Shown: positions 15,563-23,674 of the stretch, piece by piece
How positions within the stretch are numbered: position 1 is the first letter of the stretch
Layout of the letters: each line of letters opens with the position of its first letter
Source of the DNA: Thermoplasmata archaeon
GTDB taxonomy: Archaea; Thermoplasmatota; Thermoplasmata; Lutacidiplasmatales; UBA184
Direction of reading: 5' to 3'
Assembly: GCA_030046135.1 (NCBI GenBank)
Contig: JASIEC010000029.1
Location: 1-33,826, forward strand
Length of the DNA: 33,826 nt
Made by a program: the position numbers and the translations under genes
Notes under the pieces: model-generated
What the model saw: the letters and a program-made list of their open reading frames with translations, nothing else
Database searches by the model: none
Told to the model about the DNA's origin: nothing

Positions 15563-16491
15563 GCCGGGGCCTCCGCCTTCAGCGTCCCCTCGTCCATCCG
15601 GCCGACGAGCCGGACAAAGACGTCCTCGAGCGTGTCCACCTCGGTCGAGAACGAGTCCCAGGGGATCCCGCTCCGGTCGATCGCGGCGAGGACGCGGAGG
15701 GCGTCGTGCCGGTCGGCGAGCTCGACCTCGACGCGACCGTCCGCGGCCCGGGCGGAGACCCCGAGGTCGCGCACGAGGAGCGGGGCGAGCGCCGGGGCCG
15801 CTTCGACGCTGAGCCGGGCGGGTCGCCCGTGGCTCCGGACGATCTCGGCCGGGGTCCCCGAGGCGATGATCCGGCCCCGGTGGAGGATCGCCACACGATC
15901 GGCGAGCAGCTCGGCCTCCTCGAGGTAGTGGGTCGTGAGGAACACCGTGCGCCCGCTCGAGCGGAGGTTCCGGATCACGCCCCAGAGCGCCCGTCGGGCG
16001 TGGGGGTCGAGCCCTGTCGTGGGCTCGTCGAGGAAGCAGATCTCGGGGTCGTTCGTGAGAGCGAGGGCGAGGCCGAGCTTCTGCTTCTGGCCGCCCGAGA
16101 GCGTGTCGAACCTCGCCTCGGCCTTGTCGAGGAGCTCCACGCGGGCGAGCAGCTCCGCGGGGTCCACCGAGGTGCCGAACAGGGTCCGGTAGTACTCGAT
16201 CGCCTCCCGCGCGGTGATCTTGTCGAAGAACCGGAACTCCTGGGGAAGGACCCCCACGCGCCGGCGCAGGCTCGCCCCGTCGGTCCACGGGTCGAGACCG
16301 AGGATCGAGACCGTCCCGCCGGTCCTCCGGCGCAGGCCCTCGAGGATCTCCACCGTGGTGGTCTTCCCCGCGCCGTTCGGCCCGAGGAAGGCGAAGACCG
16401 TCCCGGCGGGGACTTCGAAGTCGATCCCCCCGACCGCCACGAGCTCACCGTACTGCTTCGTGAGCCCGCGGACCTCGATCGCGGTCGGCAC
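15559..16491 (-). CDS. ABC transporter ATP-binding protein (exporter type)
   Basis: A 310-residue ABC ATPase. Walker A is GPNGAGKTT, the Q-loop lies in GVLPQEFRFFDK, the signature is LSGGQKQKLGLA, Walker B is ICFLDEPTTGLD, and the switch His is in VFLTTHYLEEAELLAD. The last 90 residues are the C-terminal domain common in ABC-2/drug-resistance (DrrA-like) ATPases. It powers the permease encoded immediately downstream. I chose the GTG at 16491, which gives an N-terminus of seven residues before the first strand; the frame stays open much farther but without homology. A weak CTTTCT about 25 bases upstream may be the promoter. The preceding debranching-enzyme gene ends 56 bases away, so read-through is possible. 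Confidence 0.93.
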   Translation of the reverse strand: MPTAIEVRGLTKQYGELVAVGGIDFEVPAGTVFAFLGPNGAGKTTTVEILEGLRRRTGGTVSILGLDPWTDGASLRRRVGVLPQEFRFFDKITAREAIEYYRTLFGTSVDPAELLARVELLDKAEARFDTLSGGQKQKLGLALALTNDPEICFLDEPTTGLDPHARRALWGVIRNLRSSGRTVFLTTHYLEEAELLADRVAILHRGRIIASGTPAEIVRSHGRPARLSVEAAPALAPLLVRDLGVSARAADGRVEVELADRHDALRVLAAIDRSGIPWDSFSTEVDTLEDVFVRLVGRMDEGTLKAEAPA

Positions 16492-16547
16492 GGGCGGTCG
16501 GACGGACGTGGGCCGAGAAAGCTCCTTCCCCCGGCGACCCTCGCGCC

Positions 16548-18716
16548 CTAGCCGGTCGCGAGCTCTCCGGTCGTCCCGGGCGCGATCGTCACCGAGCCGG
16601 TCGGGCCGTCCGCCCGGAGCGCCGTCGTCCCGTCCCAGCGGACGCGCAGGCGTCCGGGAGCGAAGTCGATCGAGGCGAGGCCCCGCCCCACCCGGAGCCG
16701 CTCGAGCGCGGCGGAACGCCAGCCGGCGGGGAAGCGGGGTCGGAGCCCGATCCGGGGCGCCCGAGCGTCGACCGTGATCCCCCAGAGCCCCTCGAAGACG
16801 GCGGAGAGGAACGGGGCGAAGCTGAGACCGAGCAGGAAGCAGGAGTCGAACGGTTCCGGGCGATCGCCCCGATAGCACTCGTTCACCTCCCCTCCCTCCT
16901 CGACGAGCCTCGCCGCGATCCGCCGCAGGTAGTCGACGCCCCGGGCCGCGTCGCCCACCGAGAACGCTGCGTCGGCCGCCCAAGCGGTCGCGATCGGCCA
17001 CACCTGGCCCGCGTGGTACGCTTCCGGAGAGTACTGGGGGTCGTGGGAGGAGAGCGTCCGCACGCCCCAGGGGGTGGTGAGGTCGTCGCGGGCGGCCCGC
17101 TCGACGATCGCGCGGGCGACCGGGGCGTCGAGGAGGCCCGCGCTGACCGCCCGCAGGGCGTTGGGGCGGATCTGGGCGACGGGCCGGTCGCCCCGGACGC
17201 TGTCGTAGAGGTACGACTCCTCCGGCCAGGCGTACACGCGCCGGATCGAGGCGGTCAGGCGGTCGGCGAGCGACGCGAGCTCGGCCGGATCGATCGCGCT
17301 CGCGAGGGTGTCGGAGAGCTCGAGGGTGGAGCGGAGCGCGCCGAGCCAGAGGACCTGGACGTCGATCGCGTGATCCCTCCGGTCCGCGGAGTCCCAGATG
17401 GTCGTGTCGACCGCGTCGATGCCGTACCGCACCTTCGAGAGCCCGGCGGTCGCCTGCTCGATCGCCGCGGCCTCGCCGCCGTTCCGCAGCAGCCCGGTTC
17501 CCTCGGCCGTCCGGCGGCGGCCCCACGCGACGATGCGGTCGACGACATGCCCCCAGGGGGCGACGAGCTCGGTATCCCCCGAGTGGCGCAGCAGCCGGAG
17601 GACGAGGTCCGGGAAGTAGAGGGTCGTGTCGGAGGTCCCGTAGAGGAAGATCGGTCCGGGAGAGAGCTGCATGGGGAGCTCCCCCGGCTCCCCGCCGAGC
17701 ATCGGGAGCTCGGCCCGGTCCTGGAACCGGAACGTCGAGTCGAGCGATCGGGCCGCCCAGTCGAAATCCCCGAGCCACACCACCGCCGGCAGCATCCAGG
17801 CGAGGTCCCGGCCCCAGATCGACGAGTACCACGGGTACCCCGCGACGAGCCCGGTGAGGCCGTTGCCGGGGCTCGCGTAGAGCCGTCGGAGCGCGAGACG
17901 CGCCAGATTGTACCCCCGCTCGAGCTCGGGGGCGTCCGGGAGTCGGACGGTCGGCGTCGTGGCGAGCCACGTCCAGTCCGCTCGGGAGATCGCGCCCGCG
18001 GCCGCCGCCGGATCGGCGAGGAACCGGGGCGCGTGGCTTCCAATCCGGTCGAGGTCCCGCTCGAGGCCTCCCGACACCGAGAACCTCGCCTCGGCCGGGG
18101 CGCCGGGCTCGAGGGCGAGCTCGTGAACGGTGCCGAGCTCGGAGACCGGCCCCGCGTAGTGTCCGCCTCGCCAGGAGGCTCGGTTGAGGAGAAGCTGCGA
18201 GGGGGCCGCCGACCAGCGCAACGAGAGGGCGAACCCCCGATTGCGGACGCGGATCTCGTCGGCCCGGGTCTCGACACGGAACTCGGTCGGCCGGATCCCC
18301 TCGACGAGGACGGGGAGCAGGAACGGAGAGAGGGAGCTCTCGATCCGGATCGTCGCGCGCTCGGTCGCCGTCGATCGAACGGCTAGACTGCGGGTCACCC
18401 CGGGCAGGCCGTGGAGGGGAGCGAGCGACTGCTCCGCCGACAGGGAGCCCCACCGATGCGAGCTCGCGAACAGCTCCCCCACGATCCCACCGGCGGTCCG
18501 CGAGCCGGGCAGGTCCCGGGATCCGTCGTCCGACCCGACGGCGAGGCGCCACGGGCCCGTCAGCCGGACCAGCTGGCCGTAGACGCCTCCCCACTCGACC
18601 GGCGACCCCCGCGTCTCTCGGAGAAGCTCGACGTCCCCCCGCCCGTCCAGCACGACCGCCGAGGTGAGGCTGCGAAGGAGGTGGCCCCCCGACCGGGCCG
18701 CGGCCGACCCCGTCAT
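16548..18716 (-). CDS. Glycogen debranching enzyme-like protein (amylo-alpha-1,6-glucosidase family)
   Basis: A 722-residue protein. Residues 1-245 form the N-terminal beta-sandwich domain of glycogen debranching-type enzymes (VVLDGRGDVELLRET, LLVRSTATER-like strands). From about 255 the (alpha/alpha)6 barrel begins: YPWYSSIWGRDLAWMLPA at 294-311 is the family core, followed by acidic VDTTIWDSADRRDHAIDVQVLW and YHAGQVWPIATAWAADAAF. The last 80 residues are a small beta domain. Such enzymes remove alpha-1,6 branches or trim oligosaccharides; the exact glycosidic bond is not determinable. The ATG at 18716 overlaps the stop of the preceding small gene (ATGA), so the two are coupled. No signal peptide, so it is cytoplasmic. 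Confidence 0.85.
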   Translation of the reverse strand: MTGSAAARSGGHLLRSLTSAVVLDGRGDVELLRETRGSPVEWGGVYGQLVRLTGPWRLAVGSDDGSRDLPGSRTAGGIVGELFASSHRWGSLSAEQSLAPLHGLPGVTRSLAVRSTATERATIRIESSLSPFLLPVLVEGIRPTEFRVETRADEIRVRNRGFALSLRWSAAPSQLLLNRASWRGGHYAGPVSELGTVHELALEPGAPAEARFSVSGGLERDLDRIGSHAPRFLADPAAAAGAISRADWTWLATTPTVRLPDAPELERGYNLARLALRRLYASPGNGLTGLVAGYPWYSSIWGRDLAWMLPAVVWLGDFDWAARSLDSTFRFQDRAELPMLGGEPGELPMQLSPGPIFLYGTSDTTLYFPDLVLRLLRHSGDTELVAPWGHVVDRIVAWGRRRTAEGTGLLRNGGEAAAIEQATAGLSKVRYGIDAVDTTIWDSADRRDHAIDVQVLWLGALRSTLELSDTLASAIDPAELASLADRLTASIRRVYAWPEESYLYDSVRGDRPVAQIRPNALRAVSAGLLDAPVARAIVERAARDDLTTPWGVRTLSSHDPQYSPEAYHAGQVWPIATAWAADAAFSVGDAARGVDYLRRIAARLVEEGGEVNECYRGDRPEPFDSCFLLGLSFAPFLSAVFEGLWGITVDARAPRIGLRPRFPAGWRSAALERLRVGRGLASIDFAPGRLRVRWDGTTALRADGPTGSVTIAPGTTGELATG

Positions 18717-19192
18717 GCGTCCTCCGGTCGGCGCAGGGTGTCCTGAAACTCGAACCAGACGAGCGGGGGGATCGCGACGCTCTTGAGCTCGAGGCGGACC
18801 GCGAGCGGCCGGTCGACGGTCGGCGGCGGGGCCCGAAGATGGAACTCCGTCCTCACCCCCGGCGCGAGCCGGAGCGGATCGGCTCGCGAGAACGAGTCGG
18901 AGCTCTTCCACGGCCGCCCCTCCTCGCGCACCGAGACGTTCCGAGCGTCGAGGAGCTGCCCGTCGAGAAGGACCCGCACCGAGGAGAACGCGCCGCTCCG
19001 CAACGGGGGATTCGAGAGGGCGAACGAGATGCCGCCGTCGGTCGCTCGCAGGGACCCGGGCTCGTACACCGAGCGCTCCACCGTTTCGGCGACCCAGAGC
19101 AGAGCTTCGAGAGGGTGCGCCCCGAAGTCCGCGCCGATCGAGATCGACTGCCGCAGGAGGGAGAGGATCGCCCCGACCCGCCGGTCGCTCAC
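18713..19192 (-). CDS. Unrecognised beta-rich protein coupled to the debranching enzyme
   Basis: A 159-residue protein I do not recognise. Residues 1-20 are a short helical stretch (RRVGAILSLLRQSISIGADF), then the sequence alternates short strands: SVYEPGSLRATDGGISFALS, SSVRVLLDGQLLDARNVSVR, RTEFHLRAPPP and ending PPLVWFEFQDTL. This suggests a small beta-sandwich. It has no cysteine, membrane segment or signal peptide. Start GTG at 19192, chosen because a weak CTATCC box lies about 27 bases upstream; the frame is open to 19267 with no visible homology. Its stop overlaps the debranching enzyme's ATG. It may be an accessory or carbohydrate-binding subunit, but this is inferred only from the coupling. 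Confidence 0.65.
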   Translation of the reverse strand: MSDRRVGAILSLLRQSISIGADFGAHPLEALLWVAETVERSVYEPGSLRATDGGISFALSNPPLRSGAFSSVRVLLDGQLLDARNVSVREEGRPWKSSDSFSRADPLRLAPGVRTEFHLRAPPPTVDRPLAVRLELKSVAIPPLVWFEFQDTLRRPEDA

Positions 19193-19323
19193 GGCCGACG
19201 GACCCCCACGCCGGGGGATAGCGGTTCGCGGCGGGCCCCGGGGCGCGTGCGTGCGATCCGGCCCCACTTGCTCGGCGAGACGCGGGGTTGCGCGGAGAGC
19301 AACGAGCCCCGCCGGGGCAACCG

Positions 19324-19329
19324 TTTAAC
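19324..19329 (+). promoter_or_regulatory. TATA-like box (TTTAAC) of the MTHFR-like gene
   Basis: The only AT-rich hexamer in the 176-base divergent gap 19193-19368. It predicts transcription from near 19354 and a leader of about 15 bases before the ATG at 19369. No clear Shine-Dalgarno sequence is seen, and nothing else is recognisable in the gap. Confidence 0.4.
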
Positions 19330-19368
19330 GGGGAGCGTCGCTCCCCCGCCTCCTTCCTGACCCGCTCC

Positions 19369-20310
19369 ATGCCGTCGAACCGTCGTCCGCTCGCCGTCGC
19401 GCTCCGGTCGGACCCGCTCCTGTTCGCCCCCGTGCCTCCCCCGGCGAGGATCCCCGCGTCCCGCGCCGAGGCCCGGCTCGCCGAGCTCGCGGAACTCCTG
19501 GCCCGGGTCCCCCGCGTCGATGCGATCAACGTCCCCGAGCTCGTCGAGGAGAACCACGACGGCCGGCCGCGCTACCGCGCCGGGGACCCTCGAGGGTTCG
19601 CCCGGGAGGTCGCGGCTCGCGCGGGGGCCGAGGCGATCATCAACAAGGTCGTCGCGCACATGCCGGACGCGGAGTCCCTGCGCGCGTGGGCGCGCGAGAC
19701 GGTCGGGCTCGGCCTCCGTCACGCGGTGCTCGTCGGCGGGAGCAGCCGATTCATCCCCTATCCGGGGCCGCCGGTCACGGAGGCGAACACGGTCGTCCGG
19801 CCGTTCTTCGCGGAGGCCGGGGGGCTCCTCGGCAACATCGCGATCCCCCAACGCCGCGGTGAGGCCCACCGGATGGTGAGCAAGACGAAGGCCGGCGCCG
19901 GGTTCTTCACGACGCAGCTCGTTTTCGATCCCGGTCCCGTGGTCGAGCTCCTCCGGAGCTACGACCGGCTCTGCCGGGACGCGTCGATCGCGCCCGCCGC
20001 GGTCGCGGTCAGCCTCGCTCCCGTCGCGGACGAGGCGGACCTCGAATTCGTCCGCTGGCTGGGCGCCGATGTCTCCGACGAGGCCGAGCGAGCGATCCTC
20101 GAAGGGGACGACGGGGAGGCGTCGAGCCGCAGCCTCGACCGGGCGGTGGCGGTTTGGCGCGAGGTCCGAGAGTCGGCCGCCCTCGAGACCCTCCGGGTCC
20201 CGGTCGGCGCGAACATCGAACAGTTGTCGCCGCGACACCTGGCGGACGCCGGGCGGCTCGTCGAAGCGATCGCCTCGGCGCTGAGCCGGCTCGAGTCGAC
20301 GCCCCGCTAG
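19369..20310 (+). CDS. Methylenetetrahydrofolate reductase-like TIM-barrel protein
   Basis: A 313-residue protein with the TIM-barrel layout of methylenetetrahydrofolate reductase relatives. Marks are INVPELVEEN near residue 50, AIINKVVAHMPD, AVLVGGSSRF followed by YPGPPVTEAN, GNIAIPQRRGEAHRM and KTKAGAGFFTTQLVFDP, the last typical of the strand 6 region. MTHFR converts methylene- to methyl-tetrahydrofolate with FAD. This member is far from MetF, so the substrate is unproven; archaeal relatives are annotated as MTHFR-like. The ATG at 19369 fits the start of the conserved region. The stop codon overlaps the convergent M29-like gene by four bases. No folate gene lies next to it. Confidence 0.7.
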   Translation: MPSNRRPLAVALRSDPLLFAPVPPPARIPASRAEARLAELAELLARVPRVDAINVPELVEENHDGRPRYRAGDPRGFAREVAARAGAEAIINKVVAHMPDAESLRAWARETVGLGLRHAVLVGGSSRFIPYPGPPVTEANTVVRPFFAEAGGLLGNIAIPQRRGEAHRMVSKTKAGAGFFTTQLVFDPGPVVELLRSYDRLCRDASIAPAAVAVSLAPVADEADLEFVRWLGADVSDEAERAILEGDDGEASSRSLDRAVAVWREVRESAALETLRVPVGANIEQLSPRHLADAGRLVEAIASALSRLESTPR

Positions 20311-21458
20311 GGAACTCCACCGAGGCGCGATCGTCGGCCCCTGGGCCGGCGCGCCCGTCGAGCCGGGGTCTCGGGGCGGAGGAGACGGCCCCCGACCGCC
20401 CACGGGCGGCCGTCGAGCTCAAGATCCGCGTCGGCGAGAGTGGTCAGGTACGAGAATCGAGACGCGGACCGCCCCCCGGCCGTCGGACGGCCACCCAGCA
20501 GCAGGCCCACCGACCCCGCGGCGAGCTCCCCGACCTCGGGAGCCCGGTCGATCTCAGGGTTGAGCCCGAACGAGACGGCCGCCGGAACGTCCCGGCCGGT
20601 GCCGCCGGACGCATACTCGGCCGCGAACGCCTCGCCTCCGCGATCGAACTCGAACGCCCGCACCCGACCGTCCCGGAACGAGAACTTCGCTCCCAGCGAG
20701 ATCGGGGGCTCCCGGAACCGTTCGAACGTCGGGCGGTTCGCTTCCCACGTTCCCTCCGCGGTGCCGGCGGCGATCGGAACAAAGAGGACCCCGGAGGGGA
20801 GCCGCTGCCAGGAGGCTCCGTCTCGGGCATCCCCGACCTCGGCCCGTCGCCGTCCCGGTCGCAGACCGACCGTGAGGTCCGTGCCGTTCGGGTGGCGGAT
20901 CCTCAGCCGTCGTCCCCGCGAGCCCCGCGCGAGCCACCGGGCGAGCTCGCCGGCGAGTCGCTCGGGCGTCACGAGGCTTCCCCTCAGGATCTCCCGTCTC
21001 CACCCGGCGAGGTCGACGCCGTAGCGGGCGGCGGCGGTCGGCGTGACATCGGAGATCGCGAGGCGAACCGACCGCAGTCGGGCCCGGCCGCCGCGCGGGG
21101 TCCTTCGCTCGCCGTCGCGGCGTACGACGGCCGCCACGTCGCCGGGTCGGAGCCCAAAGAGGCGGGGGAACGCCTCCGGCCCGCCGAGATAGACGTACGC
21201 GTCGCTCACCTCGGCCAGGGCGTCGACCGTGCGGGGCCACGGGCCGCGCCGGAGGAAGGCGAGGGAGCGGAAGAACGCTTCCTCGTCCTCCACGACGAGC
21301 ACGGGATGCGCGCCGAGGCGGCGCGCTTCCGGGAGGAACGCGCGGGCCCAGGGGAGCGCGTGGCTCCATGTCTCGACCGTGACGACCTCGCCTCGACGGA
21401 TCCGCAGCGATCGCTCGAGCACCGCGCGGGCCAGGGTCTCCTCGCTCCCGTCCGGCAC
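20307..21458 (-). CDS. M29 aminopeptidase-like protein lacking the expected metal ligands
   Basis: A 383-residue relative of family M29 aminopeptidases. The N-terminal part matches well: LARAVLERSLRIRRGEVVTVE, ARAFLPEARRLGAHPVLVVED and a substrate-type GTDLTVGLRPGRR. In characterised M29 enzymes the C-terminal half holds the two-metal site: a Glu in LPTEEVF, a His in the SHIALG block and His/Asp in HVDWMIG. Here the equivalents read RLPSGVLF, GSVGLLLGG and SYLTTLADADLELDG, so these ligands appear missing. It is probably a non-catalytic member. The GTG start at 21458 has a strong GAGGAGG ribosome binding site five bases upstream. The 218-base gap upstream (21459-21676) shows no other feature. 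Confidence 0.75.
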   Translation of the reverse strand: MPDGSEETLARAVLERSLRIRRGEVVTVETWSHALPWARAFLPEARRLGAHPVLVVEDEEAFFRSLAFLRRGPWPRTVDALAEVSDAYVYLGGPEAFPRLFGLRPGDVAAVVRRDGERRTPRGGRARLRSVRLAISDVTPTAAARYGVDLAGWRREILRGSLVTPERLAGELARWLARGSRGRRLRIRHPNGTDLTVGLRPGRRRAEVGDARDGASWQRLPSGVLFVPIAAGTAEGTWEANRPTFERFREPPISLGAKFSFRDGRVRAFEFDRGGEAFAAEYASGGTGRDVPAAVSFGLNPEIDRAPEVGELAAGSVGLLLGGRPTAGGRSASRFSYLTTLADADLELDGRPWAVGGRLLRPETPARRARRPRGRRSRLGGVP

Positions 21459-21676
21459 TAGGCCCTCCTCATGCGACGGGAGCCGACGGTCCGCTCCTCA
21501 CGGGGCCGGCCGCCGGCTCGAGCGAGGTCGCGGTACGGCCGGTCCTGAGCGTCACGGGGGCTCTCCGGGACCCCCTCCCGACGCGGTCGGGCGAGCCCGG
21601 GGCCCGCGACCGAACGCCGTGCGCCACTTACCGTTTCGTTCGAGGGCCGGGAGGCGCCGGGACCCGAGGGCCCGCC

Positions 21677-22327
21677 TCAGACGAGGGTCTTGGTGAGCAT
21701 CGAGACCGCGGCGCTGAGGTCGGTCGAGTGGAGGAGGAAGATCGTGTCCGTGTAGCAGGAGAGGGCCTCCACGATGTTGATCCCTTGGCTGGAGAGGACG
21801 CCGGTGAGGAGCCGGAGGAGCCCCGGGGTCTCCTCGATGCTCTCGGGGCTCGTGACCGCCACCTCCACGAGCCCCTTTCGCACCCGGACCACCTGACCCT
21901 CCCGAAGGGGCCGGAGCACCCGGTCGACCGAGTCCTCGTCGACGAGCACGACGGTCCCTCGGGAGACCTGGATCACGCGACAGAGCGAGCCTTCGTCCAG
22001 GAGCTCCTCGACAACGTCCCCGAGTCGCTGCAGGACGTCCGCCCCGAGTCCGAGGGTCAGCGCGGCGACCTTGGTCCGGGTCTCGATCCGGCTCTTCCGG
22101 AGAACGCGACGGACCCCCGCCTCGCGGACCCCCTCGCCCCGGCCCCGGGGGAAGCGCCGGACGGCGGCGATCACCGCCTCGGGGCGCTTGACGCCGAGCT
22201 CGGCCGAGACCCGACGCGCGATCGCCGAGTGGTTCGCGACACCGGCTCGGATCGCGTCCGCGAGCACAGGATCCGCGTCGAGGTACTCCCGGACCTGGCG
22301 GGCGATGGAAGGAACCGAGGTCGTCAT
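21677..22327 (-). CDS. ACT-domain protein, possible regulator of the arginine cluster
   Basis: A 216-residue protein. The N-terminal 75 residues are helical and basic, with REYLDADPVLADAIRAGVA and HSAIARRVSAELGVKRPEA, which may be a winged-helix-like DNA-binding part. The middle is basic then helical (DVLQRLGDVVEELLDE). The last 70 residues form an ACT domain: VEVAVTSPESIEETPGLLRLLTGVLSSQGINIVEALSC (two strands and a helix), then DTIFLLHSTDLSAAVSML. ACT domains bind amino acids. It diverges from argG across 83 bases, so an arginine-responsive regulator is a reasonable inference; no known DNA-binding family was matched. ATG at 22327. Similar archaeal ACT proteins exist but their role is not established. 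Confidence 0.7.
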   Translation of the reverse strand: MTTSVPSIARQVREYLDADPVLADAIRAGVANHSAIARRVSAELGVKRPEAVIAAVRRFPRGRGEGVREAGVRRVLRKSRIETRTKVAALTLGLGADVLQRLGDVVEELLDEGSLCRVIQVSRGTVVLVDEDSVDRVLRPLREGQVVRVRKGLVEVAVTSPESIEETPGLLRLLTGVLSSQGINIVEALSCYTDTIFLLHSTDLSAAVSMLTKTLV

Positions 22328-22330
22328 GAA

Positions 22331-22346
22331 TGTCGGATATTGGACA
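22331..22346. promoter_or_regulatory. Imperfect palindrome between the ACT regulator and argG (candidate operator)
   Basis: TGTCGGATATTGGACA is a 16-base palindrome matching at six of eight positions. It begins four bases upstream of the ACT-protein ATG, in the divergent gap and about 36 bases before the argG TATA box. TGTCGG recurs at 22361-22366. It could bind the neighbouring regulator; inference only. Confidence 0.35.
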
Positions 22347-22380
22347 ACTATGCCCAGCGATGTCGGGAGACGGTCGCCTC

Positions 22381-22388
22381 CTATAAAT
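22381..22388 (+). promoter_or_regulatory. TATA box (CTATAAAT) of the arginine operon
   Basis: CTATAAAT is the clearest TATA box in the window. Its TATAAA core is centred about 26.5 bases before the argG GTG at 22411, predicting a leaderless message that starts at or next to this codon. It probably drives the whole argG-lysK series. Confidence 0.65.
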
Positions 22389-22410
22389 CCTCGAGGACGC
22401 GTGAGGCGGC

Positions 22411-23673
22411 GTGAACGAGGCGCTCGCGGTGGCCCGACAGAAGGTAGTGCTCGCCTACTCGGGCGGCCTCGACACCTCCGTCGCCATCCCGTGGCTCCGG
22501 GAGACGAAGAACCTCGATGTCGTCACCGTGACGGTCGACGTCGGCCAGCCCGTGGATCTCGACGGGGTCCGGGCCAAGGCCGCCGAGTCCGGCGCGGTCG
22601 CGTCGTACGTCGCGGACGCCCGGCGCGAGTTCGCGGAGGAGTTTGTCCTGCCCGCGCTCCGGGCGAACGCCCTGTACGAGGGGGTCTATCCGGTCAGCAC
22701 CGCCCTCGCCCGGCCCCTGATCGCCCGCCACCTCGTGGCCGCCGCCCGGCGCGAGCACGCGGCGTACGTGGCGCACGGCTGCACGGGCAAAGGGAACGAC
22801 CAGGTCCGCTTCGATCTCTCGACGACGAGCCTCGCGCCCGAGCTGGGCGTGATCGCTCCCGCCCGCGAGTGGAAGATGAACCGCGACGAGGAGGTCGCCT
22901 ACGCGGCGGCGCACGGCATCCCCGTCGCCGCGACCCGCGCCTCGCCGTACAGCACGGACGAGAACCTCTGGGGACGGTCGATCGAGTGCGGGATCCTCGA
23001 GGATCCGGCCGTCGAACCGCCCGAGGAGGTCTATGCCTGGACCCGATCGCCCCTCGAGGCGCCCGAAACGCCGGCGTACGTCCGGCTCGAGTTCGAGGCC
23101 GGGAACCCCGTCGCGCTCGACGGCGTCCGCCTTCCGTTCGTCGACCTGATCGCCCGGTTGAACCGGGTCGCGGGGGAGCACGGCGTGGGCCGGATCGACC
23201 ACCTCGAATCGCGCGTTGTCGGGATCAAGTCCCGCGAGGTGTACGAGTGCCCTGCCGCGACGGTGCTCGTGAAGGCGCACCAGGGCCTCGAGGCGTTGAT
23301 CCTCCCGCGGGACGTCCTTGAGTTCAAGCGGTCGGTCGAGCTGAGGTACGCCTCGCTCATCTACGACGGGCTCTGGTTCTCCCCGCTGAAGGCCGCGCTC
23401 GACGCGTTCGTCACCTCGACCCAGGAGCGGATCTCGGGCGAGGTGTCGATGAAGCTCTACAAGGGGTCGGCCCAGATCGCGGGCCGGCGCTCCCCGTACT
23501 CGCTCTACCAGGCGGGACTCGCCACGTACTCGTCGGGGGATCGGTTCCGCCCGGAGATGGCGGAGGGGTTCATCTACGTCTGGGGACTCCCCGCGCGGAC
23601 CTGGGCTGCGATCGGCCCGGACGCCGCGGGGGCCGAGGCGCCGAAGCCCCGGGTCGCCCGGCCGCACCACTGA
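22411..23673 (+). CDS. argG: Argininosuccinate synthase
   Basis: A 420-residue enzyme that joins citrulline and aspartate using ATP, the penultimate step of arginine synthesis. The PP-loop is VVLAYSGGLDTSVAIPWL near residue 15. GVYPVSTALARPLIARHLV, HGCTGKGNDQVRFD and SPYSTDENLWGRSIECG are classic for ArgG. The C-terminal part has HQGLEALILPRDVLEFK and SPYSLYQAGLATYSS, again typical. The GTG at 22411 lies 27 bases after the TATA box. argH follows one base after the stop, so both steps of arginine completion are at the head of the LysW operon. The Ala/Pro-rich tail is short and unremarkable. Confidence 0.97.
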   Translation: MNEALAVARQKVVLAYSGGLDTSVAIPWLRETKNLDVVTVTVDVGQPVDLDGVRAKAAESGAVASYVADARREFAEEFVLPALRANALYEGVYPVSTALARPLIARHLVAAARREHAAYVAHGCTGKGNDQVRFDLSTTSLAPELGVIAPAREWKMNRDEEVAYAAAHGIPVAATRASPYSTDENLWGRSIECGILEDPAVEPPEEVYAWTRSPLEAPETPAYVRLEFEAGNPVALDGVRLPFVDLIARLNRVAGEHGVGRIDHLESRVVGIKSREVYECPAATVLVKAHQGLEALILPRDVLEFKRSVELRYASLIYDGLWFSPLKAALDAFVTSTQERISGEVSMKLYKGSAQIAGRRSPYSLYQAGLATYSSGDRFRPEMAEGFIYVWGLPARTWAAIGPDAAGAEAPKPRVARPHH

Positions 23674-23674
23674 C

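Noticed and set aside
19193..19368. Possible small gene in the divergent gap before the MTHFR-like gene
   Set aside because: Only short basic frames without homology or start signals; a promoter box explains the AT-rich patch.
21459..21676. Possible tRNA or small RNA in the longest gap
   Set aside because: GC-rich inverted stretches occur, but no cloverleaf, T-loop sequence or anticodon arm could be assembled.
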